Positions 54,369 through 61,670 of a stretch of DNA of 64,000 nt are shown piece after piece. Position 1 is the stretch's first letter; every line of letters begins with the position of its first letter. Under the pieces are notes generated by a model. It was given only the letters and a program-made list of their open reading frames with translations, was not told where the DNA came from and searched no databases. This DNA comes from Pseudoalteromonas ruthenica (GTDB taxonomy: Bacteria > Pseudomonadota > Gammaproteobacteria > Enterobacterales > Alteromonadaceae): the NCBI RefSeq assembly GCF_008808095.1, contig NZ_CP023396.1, forward strand, positions 3,117,501 to 3,181,500, read 5' to 3'. Both the position numbers and the translations under genes were made by a program.

Positions 54369-55188
54369 TCACGGCGGGCGTGGTGCCAAGGTATTCGCCA
54401 TCGGCTTCAATACCCAACCCTACAGTTGTCACCTCACAGCGCTTTATAACCGCTGTGGTGATCTGTGCAAGTCGGGTATGCGCGCCAAAGTAACTAAATA
54501 ATAGCGCCACGGCTTGGCGCAGTGGCGCGCCTTGAGCAACGCTGAGGTAATTTAGAGCGCCGCTTGTCACATTAGCATCCGGCGCGACCTTCATGCCACC
54601 ACCAAAAAACTGACCATTGGCAAAGCTGCACATCAGCTGGCGCTGGTTAGTCACCTTGCCATCAATTTCTACCCTGACCTGTGGGTTAGAGTAGGTATAC
54701 AAGTGCCTAAGCCCCTCCCAGCTATATCGCCAACGGGCTAATCGGCCTTTTTTGTTCTGCGTTGCGCGCACCACCTCAGCGTCATAACCAACTCCAGCCA
54801 CATTAACAAAGTAACGATCGTTAATTCGCCCCAAGTCGATACGCTGCGCCGGCGCCCGCAACGCTGTAGCTAACCAATGCGCTTGGCTAACACGCCACTG
54901 CCGAGCAAAGTCGTTGCCACTGCCACAGGGGATCAATGCCACCTCAACAGCGGTGTAGGCAAACGCATTGACAACCAAGTGTAAGGTGCCATCGCCACCG
55001 AGCACCACAACCCTTGTTAAACCATTGCTACACGCTTTCAAACGTTTTAAGTCACGCGCAAAATCTCCGGACGTAGCCAAGCAGGAGTAACCAATAGACG
55101 CTTGCTGCAAACATTTTTCGAGTTGGTCGAGCAACTTTTTTTGGTAACTGGGGTGATAGACCACCAACCAAGATGAACAAGTCGGCAA
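54325..55188 (-). CDS. diacylglycerol/lipid kinase family protein (YegS-like)
   Basis: A 287-residue soluble kinase. GGDGT at 64-68 with preceding VVVLG forms the ATP site, and IPCGSGNDFAR (about 86-96) is the second signature. Such enzymes phosphorylate lipids such as diacylglycerol or phosphatidylglycerol at the membrane face. It starts after a poor site; the ATG gives a short leader of seven residues before the first beta-strand. The 3' end overlaps the DMT gene by 44 bases in convergence. Confidence 0.85.
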   Translation of the reverse strand: MPTCSSWLVVYHPSYQKKLLDQLEKCLQQASIGYSCLATSGDFARDLKRLKACSNGLTRVVVLGGDGTLHLVVNAFAYTAVEVALIPCGSGNDFARQWRVSQAHWLATALRAPAQRIDLGRINDRYFVNVAGVGYDAEVVRATQNKKGRLARWRYSWEGLRHLYTYSNPQVRVEIDGKVTNQRQLMCSFANGQFFGGGMKVAPDANVTSGALNYLSVAQGAPLRQAVALLFSYFGAHTRLAQITTAVIKRCEVTTVGLGIEADGEYLGTTPAVISCQADALLFVVPR

Positions 55189-55465
55189 ATGGACACCTTA
55201 AAACAAATATGTTTTATCTGAATAAATATGCAGCCTATTTTAATACAGAAAGCTTATCAAGCTTTAAACCCCTAATTTAATAAGGATCAAGGTAAAAACA
55301 CATGAATATAATCATGCATAAAACACGCTAAAGCGAAACTTAACAAAAGCAAAATGCATAAATATAACTTATGCGAAAGGGCCAAAATTTATCGTTTTAT
55401 TTTTAACCACTTCGGCCTCACAATAGCCATGTTTTCAGACACAGACATAGCGCGGAGCAACCAAG

Positions 55466-55606
55466 ATGAACCCAGTAAACACATTAAACCAAACGGCAGC
55501 AAGCCAAGTCGCAGTTAAGCCCAGTAAGCGTAAAGCAAAAATGCTGGCAAAGTTAAACCGCTTCGGTAAGGAACTCGCTCTTAGTGGCGTCGTTCGTTAC
55601 AAGTAA
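55466..55606 (+). CDS. 46-residue basic protein of unknown function
   Basis: A short frame, MNPVNTLNQTAASQVAVKPS and onward, ending ALSGVVRYK. It has GGAG eight bases before the ATG, and a long stretch of Lys/Arg (KRKAKMLAKLNRFGKEL) predicted to form an amphipathic basic helix. Codon usage looks normal for the window. An inverted repeat GGGTGTAA / TTACACCC follows at 55629-55658. I recognise no family. It lies 170 bp before two serine tRNAs. A ribosome- or nucleic-acid-associated peptide is possible, but unproven. Confidence 0.55.
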   Translation: MNPVNTLNQTAASQVAVKPSKRKAKMLAKLNRFGKELALSGVVRYK

Positions 55607-55778
55607 TAAGTTAGATTAATGTTACTTTGGGTGTAAGGCACCAACCAGCTTTACACCCTCAACCTTCCCCCATCGCAGTCTAAAATACCCTCTATTTCAC
55701 TGAATTAGCACAAAAATCAAGCAAACGACCGTTTTTCTATTTACACCTGCGTTTTGCCTCAGTATTATCCTAGCCCAT

Positions 55779-55869
55779 GGAGAGATGGCAGAGCGGTTGA
55801 ATGCACCGGTCTTGAAAACCGGCATGGGTTAATAGCCCATCTAGGGTTCGAATCCCTATCTCTCCGCCA
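55779..55869 (+). tRNA. tRNA-Ser (anticodon TGA)
   Basis: A complete 91-nt class II tRNA with encoded CCA. Acceptor GGAGAGA pairs with TCTCTCC; anticodon loop CTTGAAA gives TGA; a long variable arm follows; T-arm AGGGTTCGAATCCCT. The long variable arm and anticodon both specify serine. A second serine tRNA begins 23 bases later. Confidence 0.97.
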
Positions 55870-55892
55870 CATTTTACAAACTGATTCGCGCC

Positions 55893-55985
55893 GGAGAGGT
55901 GGCCGAGTGGCTGAAGGCGCTCCCCTGCTAAGGGAGTATAGGGTTTGTAGCCCTATCGAGGGTTCGAATCCCTCCTTCTCCGCCA
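55893..55985 (+). tRNA. tRNA-Ser (anticodon GCT)
   Basis: A complete 93-nt class II tRNA with encoded CCA. Acceptor GGAGAGG pairs with CTTCTCC (one G-T pair); the anticodon loop CTGCTAA gives GCT; the variable arm is long and the T-arm is GAGGGTTCGAATCCCTC. Followed by a terminator, and probably cotranscribed with the first serine tRNA. Confidence 0.97.
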
Positions 55986-55998
55986 TTAGTTATAAGAG

Positions 55999-56022
55999 AA
56001 CCGCCTTTACGGCGGTTTTTTT
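55999..56022 (+). terminator. terminator of the tRNA-Ser operon
   Basis: Stem AACCGCC / GGCGGTT, five-base loop, then a seven-T run. The outer sequences TTAGTTATAA and TTATAACTAA extend the pairing by ten bases, giving a long two-part hairpin. Confidence 0.9.
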
Positions 56023-56120
56023 ATAACTAAATTTCGAGTAGGCGGACTTGGTGAGCCCCCTCCGTTCGACAAAATGTCCGGAACATTTTGAGCCGCGAAG
56101 GCGCCCGTAGGGGCGAGTGT
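56021..56120 (+). repeat. tRNA-linked repeat, copy 1 (full)
   Basis: First full copy of a module that starts TATAACTAAATTTCGAG and carries GGCGGACTTGGTGAGCCCCC, then the palindrome CAAAATGT / ACATTTTG, and ends GGGGCGAG. Nothing here codes for protein convincingly. Confidence 0.85.
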
Positions 56121-56168
56121 ATGGATACACGAGTGCTCATCCCGAGTCGAAGCCATTAGTTAAGTTAA

Positions 56169-56194
56169 AAAACCGCACATTGTTGCGGTTTTTT
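56169..56194 (+). terminator. second terminator in the repeat array
   Basis: Stem AAAACCGCA / TGCGGTTTT with a six-base loop and T-run. It follows GCCATTAGTTA (56152-56162), an abbreviated copy of the tRNA 3'-end junction, although no tRNA lies in front of it. Confidence 0.7.
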
Positions 56195-56270
56195 GCTTTT
56201 CGGCGTCCAGTCGCAAGCGTCCAGCCTTCGGCGTCTCAGAACTGCGAAGCAATACTTCGATTTCTTCGAC

Positions 56271-56292
56271 CCTTCTCCGCCATTAGTTATAA
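56271..56292 (+). repeat. duplicated tRNA-Ser 3' end (tRNA remnant)
   Basis: CCTTCTCCGCCATTAGTTATAA repeats exactly the last 12 bases of tRNA-Ser(GCT), including CCA, plus ten following bases, 297 bp downstream (original at 55974-55995). The upstream TTCGA-like sequence hints at a decayed T-arm, but no full tRNA can be folded. Confidence 0.85.
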
Positions 56293-56295
56293 AAG

Positions 56296-56320
56296 AACCC
56301 GCACTAGCTGCGGGTTTTTT
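56296..56320 (+). terminator. third terminator in the repeat array
   Basis: Stem AACCCGCA / TGCGGGTT, loop CTAGC, six-T run. Same TTAGTTATAA / TTATAACTAA flanks as the real tRNA terminator, but a different core stem. Confidence 0.85.
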
Positions 56321-56456
56321 ATAACTAAATTTCGAGAAGGCGGACTTGGTGAGCCCCCTCCGTTCGACAAAATGTCCGGAACATTTTGAGCCGCGAAGGC
56401 GCCCGTAGGGGCGAGTACAGGACGTGCGAGCGCTTACCCCGACAACCGCTATCAAA
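56319..56456 (+). repeat. tRNA-linked repeat, copy 2 (full)
   Basis: Second full copy, nearly identical over about 95 bp to copy 1 through the palindrome and GCGCCCGTAGGGGCGAGT, then extended by ACAGGACGTGCGAGCGCTTACCCC and GACAACCGCTATCAAAACCC, which are shared with copies 3 and 4 but not copy 1. Confidence 0.85.
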
Positions 56457-56481
56457 ACCCGACCACCTTACTCGCGACTTT

Positions 56482-56579
56482 TTATAATTAAATTTCCAGT
56501 AGGCGGACTTGGTGAGCCCCCGTAGGGACGAGTACAGGGCGTGCGAGCGCTTATCCCAACAACCGCTATCAAAACCCGG
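56482..56579 (+). repeat. tRNA-linked repeat, copy 3 (palindrome deleted)
   Basis: Starts TTATAATTAAATTTCCAG, keeps GGCGGACTTGGTGAGCCCCC, then jumps directly to GTAGGGACGAGTACAGGGCG. The section of about 55 bp with the CAAAATGT palindrome is missing. Confidence 0.8.
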
Positions 56580-56600
56580 TCATCTTACGCGCGGGTTCGC

Positions 56601-56694
56601 TATCACTAAATTTCCAGTAGGCGAACTTGGTGAGCCCCCTTAGGGACGAGTACAGGATGTAAGCGCGCTTATCCCAACCACCGTTATCAGAACC
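56601..56694 (+). repeat. tRNA-linked repeat, copy 4 (palindrome deleted, diverged)
   Basis: TATCACTAAATTTCCAGTAGGCGAACTTGGTGAGCCCCCT, then TAGGGACGAGTACAGGATGT and the ATCCCAACCACCGTTATCAG tail. Same internal deletion as copy 3, more substitutions. Confidence 0.8.
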
Positions 56695-56761
56695 TGGCCT
56701 TTACTTTTTCACCACGTTTGCCACCATAGCGCCCCATTATCAACAGCGATGAATATTCACT

Positions 56762-57376
56762 ATGCTATTACATACCCAAGACGCAGAGTCTAGCCAACAA
56801 CTTTATCAGCACCTTGTCGGTGCCATCACCCCTCGTCCTATTGCTTGGGTTAGCACCCGCAGCGCCACTGGAGTCGATAATATCGCTCCTTACTCATTTT
56901 TTAGCGTGGCCAGCTGCCAACCACCGGTGTTATCAGTTACTCATGTGACACCTCGCACAGGAGAGCCGAAAGACACATTGAAAAACTTGCTGGCAACCAA
57001 AGAATGTGTCGTTAATATCGTCACCGAAGACTTGCTCACGGCGATGAATCAAAGCTGCGCCAACTACCCGAGTGACATCAGTGAATTCACGGCCGTGGGC
57101 ATTGATAAACACACTAGCCACAGTGTATCCGTGCCAGGCGTTGCCGCTGCGCCAGTACGTTACGAGTGCACGCTGCGAGAGGTGATTGAACTTGGCTCAG
57201 AGCCGGGAAGCGGGCAAGTGATGTTGCTCGACGTTAAAACCATCGACATTGATGATGCTCTATTGGTCGATGGTCGCATCGCACCGGAACGTTTGCCCAC
57301 TATAGGTAAGCTAGGTGGCGATGCCTACGCGCATACCACCCGTCAAAGCGTGCTTAGTCGCCCAGTACTCGATTAG
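56762..57376 (+). CDS. flavin reductase-like (FMN-binding split-barrel) protein
   Basis: A 204-residue protein of the flavoprotein split-barrel fold. ITPRPIAWVSTRSATGVDNIAPYSFFSVASCQPP at about 22-55 is the flavin-binding signature, and HVTPRTGEPKDTLKNL follows. Family members reduce FMN with NAD(P)H or use bound flavin as cofactor. No catalytic partner monooxygenase is next to it. The gene's 3' end overlaps the convergent kynureninase-like gene by 23 bases, so it is not in that operon. The ATG is without a strong ribosome site. Confidence 0.82.
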   Translation: MLLHTQDAESSQQLYQHLVGAITPRPIAWVSTRSATGVDNIAPYSFFSVASCQPPVLSVTHVTPRTGEPKDTLKNLLATKECVVNIVTEDLLTAMNQSCANYPSDISEFTAVGIDKHTSHSVSVPGVAAAPVRYECTLREVIELGSEPGSGQVMLLDVKTIDIDDALLVDGRIAPERLPTIGKLGGDAYAHTTRQSVLSRPVLD

Positions 57377-58469
57377 CAACGCTGAGTAACGCCGCAATAT
57401 CTTGCTCATCATTATAGATATGCGGTGAAATACGAATACCCAAGCGGCGTTCATCGACGCTGATACAGGCTTTGTTTAGTTCCGCTAGCAGGGCCCGTTG
57501 GTGACGTCCGCCATGGACAATCAGGGTACCACTGCGCTTCTCGGGCTCCTTCGGCGAGACAATCCACTGCTGCAGGTGCGACCACAGCAATTGTTGCATG
57601 GCCAGGTTATGGTTACGCACCTTATCGATGCCGTACTCATTGAACCAGCTAATACTGTGCGCGGCCAAAACATAAGGTGCAATATTGGGGGTGCCGCCCC
57701 AAAAACGTAAGGCACTGGGGTGGTAGTCAAAATGATGAATATCAAATTCAAAAGGATTGCTGTGGGAAAACCAGCCCACGTCTTTGGGCTGACAGTGCGC
57801 TAATTGCTGCTCACTAACCCATAAATAAGCGGCTCCTGGTCCACCACAGAGCCATTTTACGCTCGAGCCGATCATAAAGTCGGGTGCCACTGCGGTTAAA
57901 TCCAAAGGGATCACCCCCGCTCCCTGAGCTACATCGATTAGCGACAACACTCCCCGCTTTTTCGCGTACTCACAGATATGAGCAACTGGGGCTTGCTGCC
58001 CGGAGTTGGAATACACCTGACTAACAAACACCAAATCAACCTCAGTGTCTAAGTAATGCTGCCATACCTGAGCATCACTGACATCTTCGTGAGCCGGTAT
58101 AAATCGCAGCTGACAATCCTCAGGTAAGGCTTTTTGCAACACAAAGCCCATGCTCGGGAAGTCTTGCTCACTGAGCAGCACTTTGCATCCACCTCCCGTT
58201 AGCCGTGGGTGGGCCATCAGCAGCTTGGTCAATGCACTGGATAAATTAACCTGCGGGCAAAATTGCCCAGCAGAGCTATTAAACAACCTCGCGAGTGCTT
58301 GAGTAAACTGCTCAATAGCCTGCAACCATTGTGACCAGGGCTCTTGTTGGCCCTGTTGCCAAGGCGCAAAGAACGCCTCATTGAAGGCGTGCTGTGCGGT
58401 TGTTAAAGGCCGACCCACCGAGTGACTGAGTAAGTAGGGCCCTTGAGGCAAGGCAAAGGTATCTTTCAT
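57354..58469 (-). CDS. kynureninase-like PLP enzyme (class V aminotransferase fold)
   Basis: A 371-residue PLP enzyme. The PLP-Lys is Lys205 in GSSVKWLCGGPGAAYLWV, and Asp179 (IDVAQGAGVIPLDL) binds the pyridine nitrogen. These segments, and GWFSHSNPFEFD plus RFWGGTPNIAPY, match kynureninase, which splits kynurenine or 3-hydroxykynurenine to (hydroxy)anthranilate and alanine. It is somewhat short for that family (about 410 residues). Its start shares one base with the stop of the dioxygenase-like gene (TAATG), so the two are co-translated. Other class V enzymes cannot be excluded. Confidence 0.75.
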   Translation of the reverse strand: MKDTFALPQGPYLLSHSVGRPLTTAQHAFNEAFFAPWQQGQQEPWSQWLQAIEQFTQALARLFNSSAGQFCPQVNLSSALTKLLMAHPRLTGGGCKVLLSEQDFPSMGFVLQKALPEDCQLRFIPAHEDVSDAQVWQHYLDTEVDLVFVSQVYSNSGQQAPVAHICEYAKKRGVLSLIDVAQGAGVIPLDLTAVAPDFMIGSSVKWLCGGPGAAYLWVSEQQLAHCQPKDVGWFSHSNPFEFDIHHFDYHPSALRFWGGTPNIAPYVLAAHSISWFNEYGIDKVRNHNLAMQQLLWSHLQQWIVSPKEPEKRSGTLIVHGGRHQRALLAELNKACISVDERRLGIRISPHIYNDEQDIAALLSVANRVLGD

Positions 58470-59644
58470 TAGTTGTCCACCAACGCCGTTAATGTGGCGA
58501 TATCGTGATAACGGGTGTGAATATCATCGCGCTCACGCGCGGCACGCTTATCGCGCAGATTAGCGAGTTCGGCTAACAGCACAGGTAAGGGCGGTCCACT
58601 GGCCGTTACCTTAGTTTGATGCTGGCTACCAAGATTTTCATTAGGAATACGAATATACTTATCAACCAGTTGGTTATGATGCTGAATTGCCGTTTGCCCG
58701 TGCAGTTTACACACCCTCAAAAATGCTCTGAGGTTTTGCTGAAACCAGGAACTGCTATGCTGCTGCGGTGCCACCGCTAAAAACTCATCCATAATCGACG
58801 GCAAACGCATGCAATTGCGCAATACGCGCTGATCTTCTGGCATCATGTATAAAAACTTCTCTACCAGCATTTGTGAATAAGCCGGTTCATTGGCGCAGCA
58901 TAACCCCAACAACATATCGATCACGTTAATACCAGCAAAATCACCGGCATTGGCGCCCCGATAGACCTCTTTGCCAACCCGATAAGGCTTGTAATAGGGG
59001 CGCACGGCATAAAAGAACTGCTGTGCATCAAGGTGCTGAAATAAATAGCGGTTACTCTCCAGTACATCTTTTAGCGCTTGTTCGGCCACTAACAATAAAT
59101 CAGGAACCACAGGGTGAGAAATGCCCAAAGGCTGGATACGCAACAACGCATCGGCGGCCCGCTTGAAGGCCACTATGCCCTTAGTGTTATAGTCAACAAA
59201 CAAGCGTTCATCGGGCAGATCAGTAAAACGTTTATATTGGCCATTGATAGCGCGATTATGGGTGGTTAAATGCGCCGTTGCAAAACGAGGGGTAACGCCT
59301 ATGGACGCGCCAATGTGCATAGCCAGCGTCGACGCTTGTTGCAGCGGAGAATGCGTTTCTCGTGACGGCTCGGTGATTTCATGACGCCGACACGCCGCCA
59401 TATATAAGCCAACATTGCCGAGCAAATCAAAGGCACTATCGAAGCCCTCATCGGTATTGCCCTCATCAACTAAATTAGCTATTAACGCGTCTCCTTCGTC
59501 TGTGAGTTGCTGCTTCAGTGCATCGCCGACACCATGGACATTGGCACGATCGGCCTGTACTTGGTAGCGCTGTTCTAATTGATTATTAATTTCGACAAAG
59601 CGACTGCGGATCCAGTCATCAAATTGCTGTGCGTGCGGTGTCAT
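58469..59644 (-). CDS. PrnB/indoleamine-dioxygenase-superfamily haem protein
   Basis: A 391-residue helical protein of the DUF1864/PrnB group, relatives of indoleamine 2,3-dioxygenase. The YRGANAGDFAGINVIDMLLGLC segment (228-249) resembles the distal-loop region of the superfamily, and His315 (KLHGQTAI) or His322/323 are candidates for the proximal haem ligand. PrnB itself rearranges 7-chlorotryptophan; IDO-like relatives oxidise tryptophan to N-formylkynurenine. Coupled to a kynureninase-like gene, tryptophan oxidation is the simplest reading. Identity of the reaction is inference. Confidence 0.7.
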   Translation of the reverse strand: MTPHAQQFDDWIRSRFVEINNQLEQRYQVQADRANVHGVGDALKQQLTDEGDALIANLVDEGNTDEGFDSAFDLLGNVGLYMAACRRHEITEPSRETHSPLQQASTLAMHIGASIGVTPRFATAHLTTHNRAINGQYKRFTDLPDERLFVDYNTKGIVAFKRAADALLRIQPLGISHPVVPDLLLVAEQALKDVLESNRYLFQHLDAQQFFYAVRPYYKPYRVGKEVYRGANAGDFAGINVIDMLLGLCCANEPAYSQMLVEKFLYMMPEDQRVLRNCMRLPSIMDEFLAVAPQQHSSSWFQQNLRAFLRVCKLHGQTAIQHHNQLVDKYIRIPNENLGSQHQTKVTASGPPLPVLLAELANLRDKRAARERDDIHTRYHDIATLTALVDN

Positions 59645-59760
59645 AGGAGCTACTAAAATAATGCCTTACATAAGGTAAAAATAGCATAAAGCCGGTGGTG
59701 CTTTTTATTAACCTCCACTAATATAAACGTATAAAAACAATAAAAATCACCATTTAATAA

Positions 59761-60246
59761 ATGATAAATAGCGATAACCACTCAAAAATCAAAATAGATG
59801 CCAAGGACCTGCAGTTGCTTGCGCTGCTGCAAGACAATGGCCGGATGAGTGTCAGCGAGTTAGCTCAGCGCGTTAATCTTTCAGATACTCCTTGTATTCG
59901 CCGCATCACTAAGCTGCAGCAAGCCGGCTATATTCGTGGTTACCATGCCCGTTTAAATGCCCAACAACTGGGGTTTCATGTTACCGTCTATGCGCTTATT
60001 AAATTGCAGCAAAACTCCGCTCAGGCTGCCGATAACTTCGAAAGCCAAGTGGATGGCTTTTTAGCGGTACAGGAATGTGCGGTGATCACCGGTGAGTATG
60101 ATTATTTGCTAAAAATTATTGCCAAAGATCTCGGTGACTACGAACACTTCGTCAAACATACTCTCGGAGGCCTTGCGGAGATTGCCGCCATTGACTCCAC
60201 CGTGGTTTTAAAACAACGCTTTTCTCGCTGGCAGCTGCCGCTGTAG
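59761..60246 (+). CDS. Lrp/AsnC-family regulator (probable KynR-type)
   Basis: A 161-residue regulator. Helix-turn-helix at about 15-60 (DAKDLQLLALLQDNGRMSVSELAQRVNLSDTPCIRRI), then a RAM ligand-binding domain at about 75-150. Divergent from the dioxygenase-kynureninase pair across 116 bp. In Pseudomonas, KynR (also Lrp/AsnC type) activates kynurenine-pathway genes from the same position, so kynurenine or tryptophan is the likely ligand. Inference from position and family. Confidence 0.85.
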   Translation: MINSDNHSKIKIDAKDLQLLALLQDNGRMSVSELAQRVNLSDTPCIRRITKLQQAGYIRGYHARLNAQQLGFHVTVYALIKLQQNSAQAADNFESQVDGFLAVQECAVITGEYDYLLKIIAKDLGDYEHFVKHTLGGLAEIAAIDSTVVLKQRFSRWQLPL

Positions 60247-60331
60247 TTGTATATACAAGGTTGCTCGCTATCCGCTAGCTGTCAGTGCAGTGCTTTGGTA
60301 TGCTGCTAACTTGGATTGATGGAGTGCTCCC

Positions 60332-61669
60332 ATGCGTATCGTTATTTTTATGCTGATGTTGATCAGTGGTGTAGGCCACAGCAGCGAAACTTGCCTCGAT
60401 ATGGTCAGCGATGTCGACACCATAATGGCGGCGAAAGAACAAGGCCGCTACCGCTACGCCATTGGTGATGGCCAAGCTGCGGTTGATATCAGCGACAACC
60501 CCAGCTTTGCTACCTATTTACGCCGTGCCAACCAGTGGCTAAAGACACACAACCCCCGCGCCCACACTCCTTGCCCCGTAAACACAACCACAGTGCAACT
60601 ACTGCAGCAACAACAGCTTCCTGCCAATACTCAGGTGCATCATTTACTCAGTCCGTTTGAGCTGCGTCAGCATAATAATGACAAAGTCGCGTTGCTGTTT
60701 CACGGCCTCACCGACTCCCCTTTTAGCTATCATAGCCTCGCGGCCTATTTCTATCGCCAAGGTTTCACCGTGCGGACGGTGCTGTTACCGGGCCATGGTA
60801 GTGCCGCTGCTCAGCTTCAGGACGTCGAGTTTTCGCAGTGGCAGCAACTTGCTCGCTATGCCATAAACCGTGCCGCTAACGAGTTCGATCAGGTGGTGAT
60901 TGGCGGCTACTCAACCGGTGCGGCGTTAGCCATGGCCGAGCTTATAGCCGACCCTCACAGAGCCAATATCCGCGCCCTTATGCTTTGGTCTCCCGCCAGT
61001 GAACCACATAATAAAAATGGCTGGCTAGCAAAGTGGATTGATCGGGTTCCATTCGTAAACTGGATCGATAAAGACGCCGACATAGATTTCGCCAAATATG
61101 AAAGCTTTCCTTTCGCTGCCGCAGCCCTAGCCCATCAAGCCATGTCGCGTATTAGTCAAGATGCGCTGACTGAAGCCGAGCTGCCCAATATTCCGTTATT
61201 TGTTGTTCAAAGCGAGGTCGATACCACCATTGATGCACGCGCGACCTTAAATATGCTCAAGGTATGGCATGACCCACAAAAACGTCCGCAAACTCGTCAC
61301 GATATGTTGGTGTTTTATGGTCAACAACAAGCTGCCAAAGCATTGTTAGGGGCCGCGTTCGATATTCGCAGTTATTCATGTCAGCGTGGACAGCCTCCTT
61401 GTGAGGACGTTATTGATATCTCTCATATTGGTGTGGTCAACGCGCCACAGCACCCGTACTATGGTCGGCAAGGGCTATATCGTAACTGCGGCAGCTATTT
61501 AGAGGATGATGCCCGCTACCGCCAATGCAAGGTGGGTGAGGTGATCGTCGGTGAGCGCAGCGCCGCTAACCTCTCGCAGCAGCGGCCGCTCAAGCGCCTG
61601 ACCTATAACCCGTTTTATGCGCAGCTAAAGCAAGATATGAGCGCGTTTTTAGCTCGGGTCATGCAGTAA
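60332..61669 (+). CDS. exported alpha/beta hydrolase (S33/lysophospholipase-like)
   Basis: A 445-residue protein: signal peptide about 1-18, then an N-terminal region of about 100 residues with no recognised fold, then an alpha/beta-hydrolase domain. HGLTD at 124-128 is the oxyanion loop and GYSTG with Ser194 is the nucleophile. QSEVDTTI (Asp) and ISHIGVV (His, about 370) are candidate partners. Five or more cysteines suggest disulphides. Followed 1 bp later by a GNAT/FemAB-like gene, an operon. The substrate is not predictable. Confidence 0.8.
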   Translation: MRIVIFMLMLISGVGHSSETCLDMVSDVDTIMAAKEQGRYRYAIGDGQAAVDISDNPSFATYLRRANQWLKTHNPRAHTPCPVNTTTVQLLQQQQLPANTQVHHLLSPFELRQHNNDKVALLFHGLTDSPFSYHSLAAYFYRQGFTVRTVLLPGHGSAAAQLQDVEFSQWQQLARYAINRAANEFDQVVIGGYSTGAALAMAELIADPHRANIRALMLWSPASEPHNKNGWLAKWIDRVPFVNWIDKDADIDFAKYESFPFAAAALAHQAMSRISQDALTEAELPNIPLFVVQSEVDTTIDARATLNMLKVWHDPQKRPQTRHDMLVFYGQQQAAKALLGAAFDIRSYSCQRGQPPCEDVIDISHIGVVNAPQHPYYGRQGLYRNCGSYLEDDARYRQCKVGEVIVGERSAANLSQQRPLKRLTYNPFYAQLKQDMSAFLARVMQ

Positions 61670-61670
61670 C

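Noticed and set aside
55754..56026. Open frames over the two serine tRNAs
   Set aside because: The DNA folds as two complete tRNAs; frames in tRNA genes are spurious.
56117..56455. Open frames of about 90 residues on both strands across the tRNA repeat array
   Set aside because: They run through terminators, a tRNA remnant and repeats, have no ribosome sites, and their length comes from repeat composition.
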